This document shows, piece by piece, positions 13,754 to 14,008 of a stretch of DNA of 14,008 nucleotides. Under the pieces are notes generated by a model that did no database searches, was not told the DNA's origin, and was given only the letters and a program-made list of their open reading frames with translations. The stretch is from Halovivax sp. GTDB taxonomy: Archaea; Halobacteriota; Halobacteria; Halobacteriales; Natrialbaceae. Location: positions 1 to 14,008 of the forward strand of contig SLIS01000272.1 of assembly GCA_007135505.1 (NCBI GenBank), given 5' to 3'. Position numbers and translations under genes: made by a program. The first letter of the stretch is position 1; the number at the start of each line of letters is the position of its first letter.

Positions 13754-14008
13754 ATGAGCAATCCCCCGACCGAATTCTACTCACGGGAACGCTGGCAAAA
13801 CTGGATCGAACGACTCGACGACGAAGAGATCGATCCAGAGGACGAATCTTCCGCCAGGCTGCTCTTGAATCTCCAGGACGACACCGCCATCGCGATCGCC
13901 AAAATCGTGGCCGCGTACGACGACGACCAGCTCGAGCAAGAGGACGCCTTAGAGGAGATCGGCGAAGTCCGTGAGATCGTCCTCTCCGAAGTCGACATCG
14001 AGGACGAA
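13754..14008 (+). CDS. DUF2150-like protein, partial (3' end outside window)
   Basis: The frame opens at an ATG at 13754 and stays open to the window end, giving 85 residues. The N terminus NPPTEFYSRERWQNWIERLD, followed by a strongly acidic loop and SARLLLNLQDDTAIAIAKIVAAYDDD, matches my memory of the DUF2150 family of small archaeal proteins. The visible part is mainly acidic helices with no membrane segment, so a soluble cytosolic protein is likely. No function is known to me. A TATA-like CATTTGAA about 25 bases upstream supports this start. It follows the TatD-like gene on the same strand after 173 bases. Confidence 0.75.
   Translation, partial: MSNPPTEFYSRERWQNWIERLDDEEIDPEDESSARLLLNLQDDTAIAIAKIVAAYDDDQLEQEDALEEIGEVREIVLSEVDIEDE

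Noticed and set aside
1..14008. Search by eye for tRNA or rRNA genes, CRISPR arrays, insertion sequences, inteins and attachment sites.
   Set aside because: None was seen: no regular spacer-repeat pattern, no transposase or integrase, no cloverleaf with a GTTCRA-type T arm, and no intein block in the clamp-loader P-loop.

Overview
The window looks like chromosomal DNA from a halophilic archaeon (class Halobacteria). The DNA is GC-rich and the predicted proteins are strongly acidic. Several start codons sit about 27 bases behind a TATA-like box with no Shine-Dalgarno sequence, as expected for leaderless archaeal transcripts. The gene content is also haloarchaeal: the large subunit of replication factor C, the transcription factor MBF1, archaeal-type triosephosphate isomerase, a CDP-archaeol-type lipid head-group transferase, and the DUF3054 and DUF2150 families. 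The genus cannot be told from the sequence alone.

Layout. Positions 1-329 (minus) hold the 5' part of a DUF3054 membrane protein, divergent from a plus-strand J-domain protein with three zinc-ribbon-like repeats (417-1076). Six minus-strand genes follow, listed here by rising coordinate and so transcribed in the reverse order: a TIR-domain protein with a C-terminal Cys motif (1135-1746), tpiA (1940-2584), an MBF1-like factor (2728-3285), and the overlapping trio hisC, Fap7-like kinase and CDP-alcohol transferase (3381-5643). After a 255-base gap comes the minus-strand large subunit of replication factor C (5899-7413). It is divergent from a CinA/MoaB-like domain protein (7517-8266). A GNAT acetyltransferase (8305-8799) and a DUF457-like membrane protein (8864-9520) form a possible minus-strand pair. 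They are divergent from an XRE-type regulator (9700-10410). That gene converges on the minus-strand glycine-cleavage pair gcvT-gcvH (10511-11994). The right end carries three plus-strand genes: an NYN-domain protein (12169-12624), a TatD-like metal-dependent hydrolase (12735-13580) and a DUF2150 protein cut by the window end (from 13754).

How the genes work together. Most of the window is housekeeping: histidine synthesis, glycolysis/gluconeogenesis, one-carbon supply from glycine, clamp loading and transcription. The hisC trio overlaps by four bases at each junction and is probably one translationally coupled operon. gcvT and gcvH also overlap, by one base, but no gcvP gene follows them here, so the decarboxylase must lie elsewhere. 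No mobile element, CRISPR array, tRNA or rRNA was seen. No stretch over 300 bases lacks a gene; the longest gap is 5644-5898.

The candidates for less-described biology are the TIR protein, which keeps the Trp-x-x-x-Glu catalytic signature and adds a Cys-rich tail, the triple zinc-ribbon J-domain protein next to it, and a TatD-like hydrolase with Lys where Glu is expected. I do not see a multi-gene defence island that I could defend as a new system.
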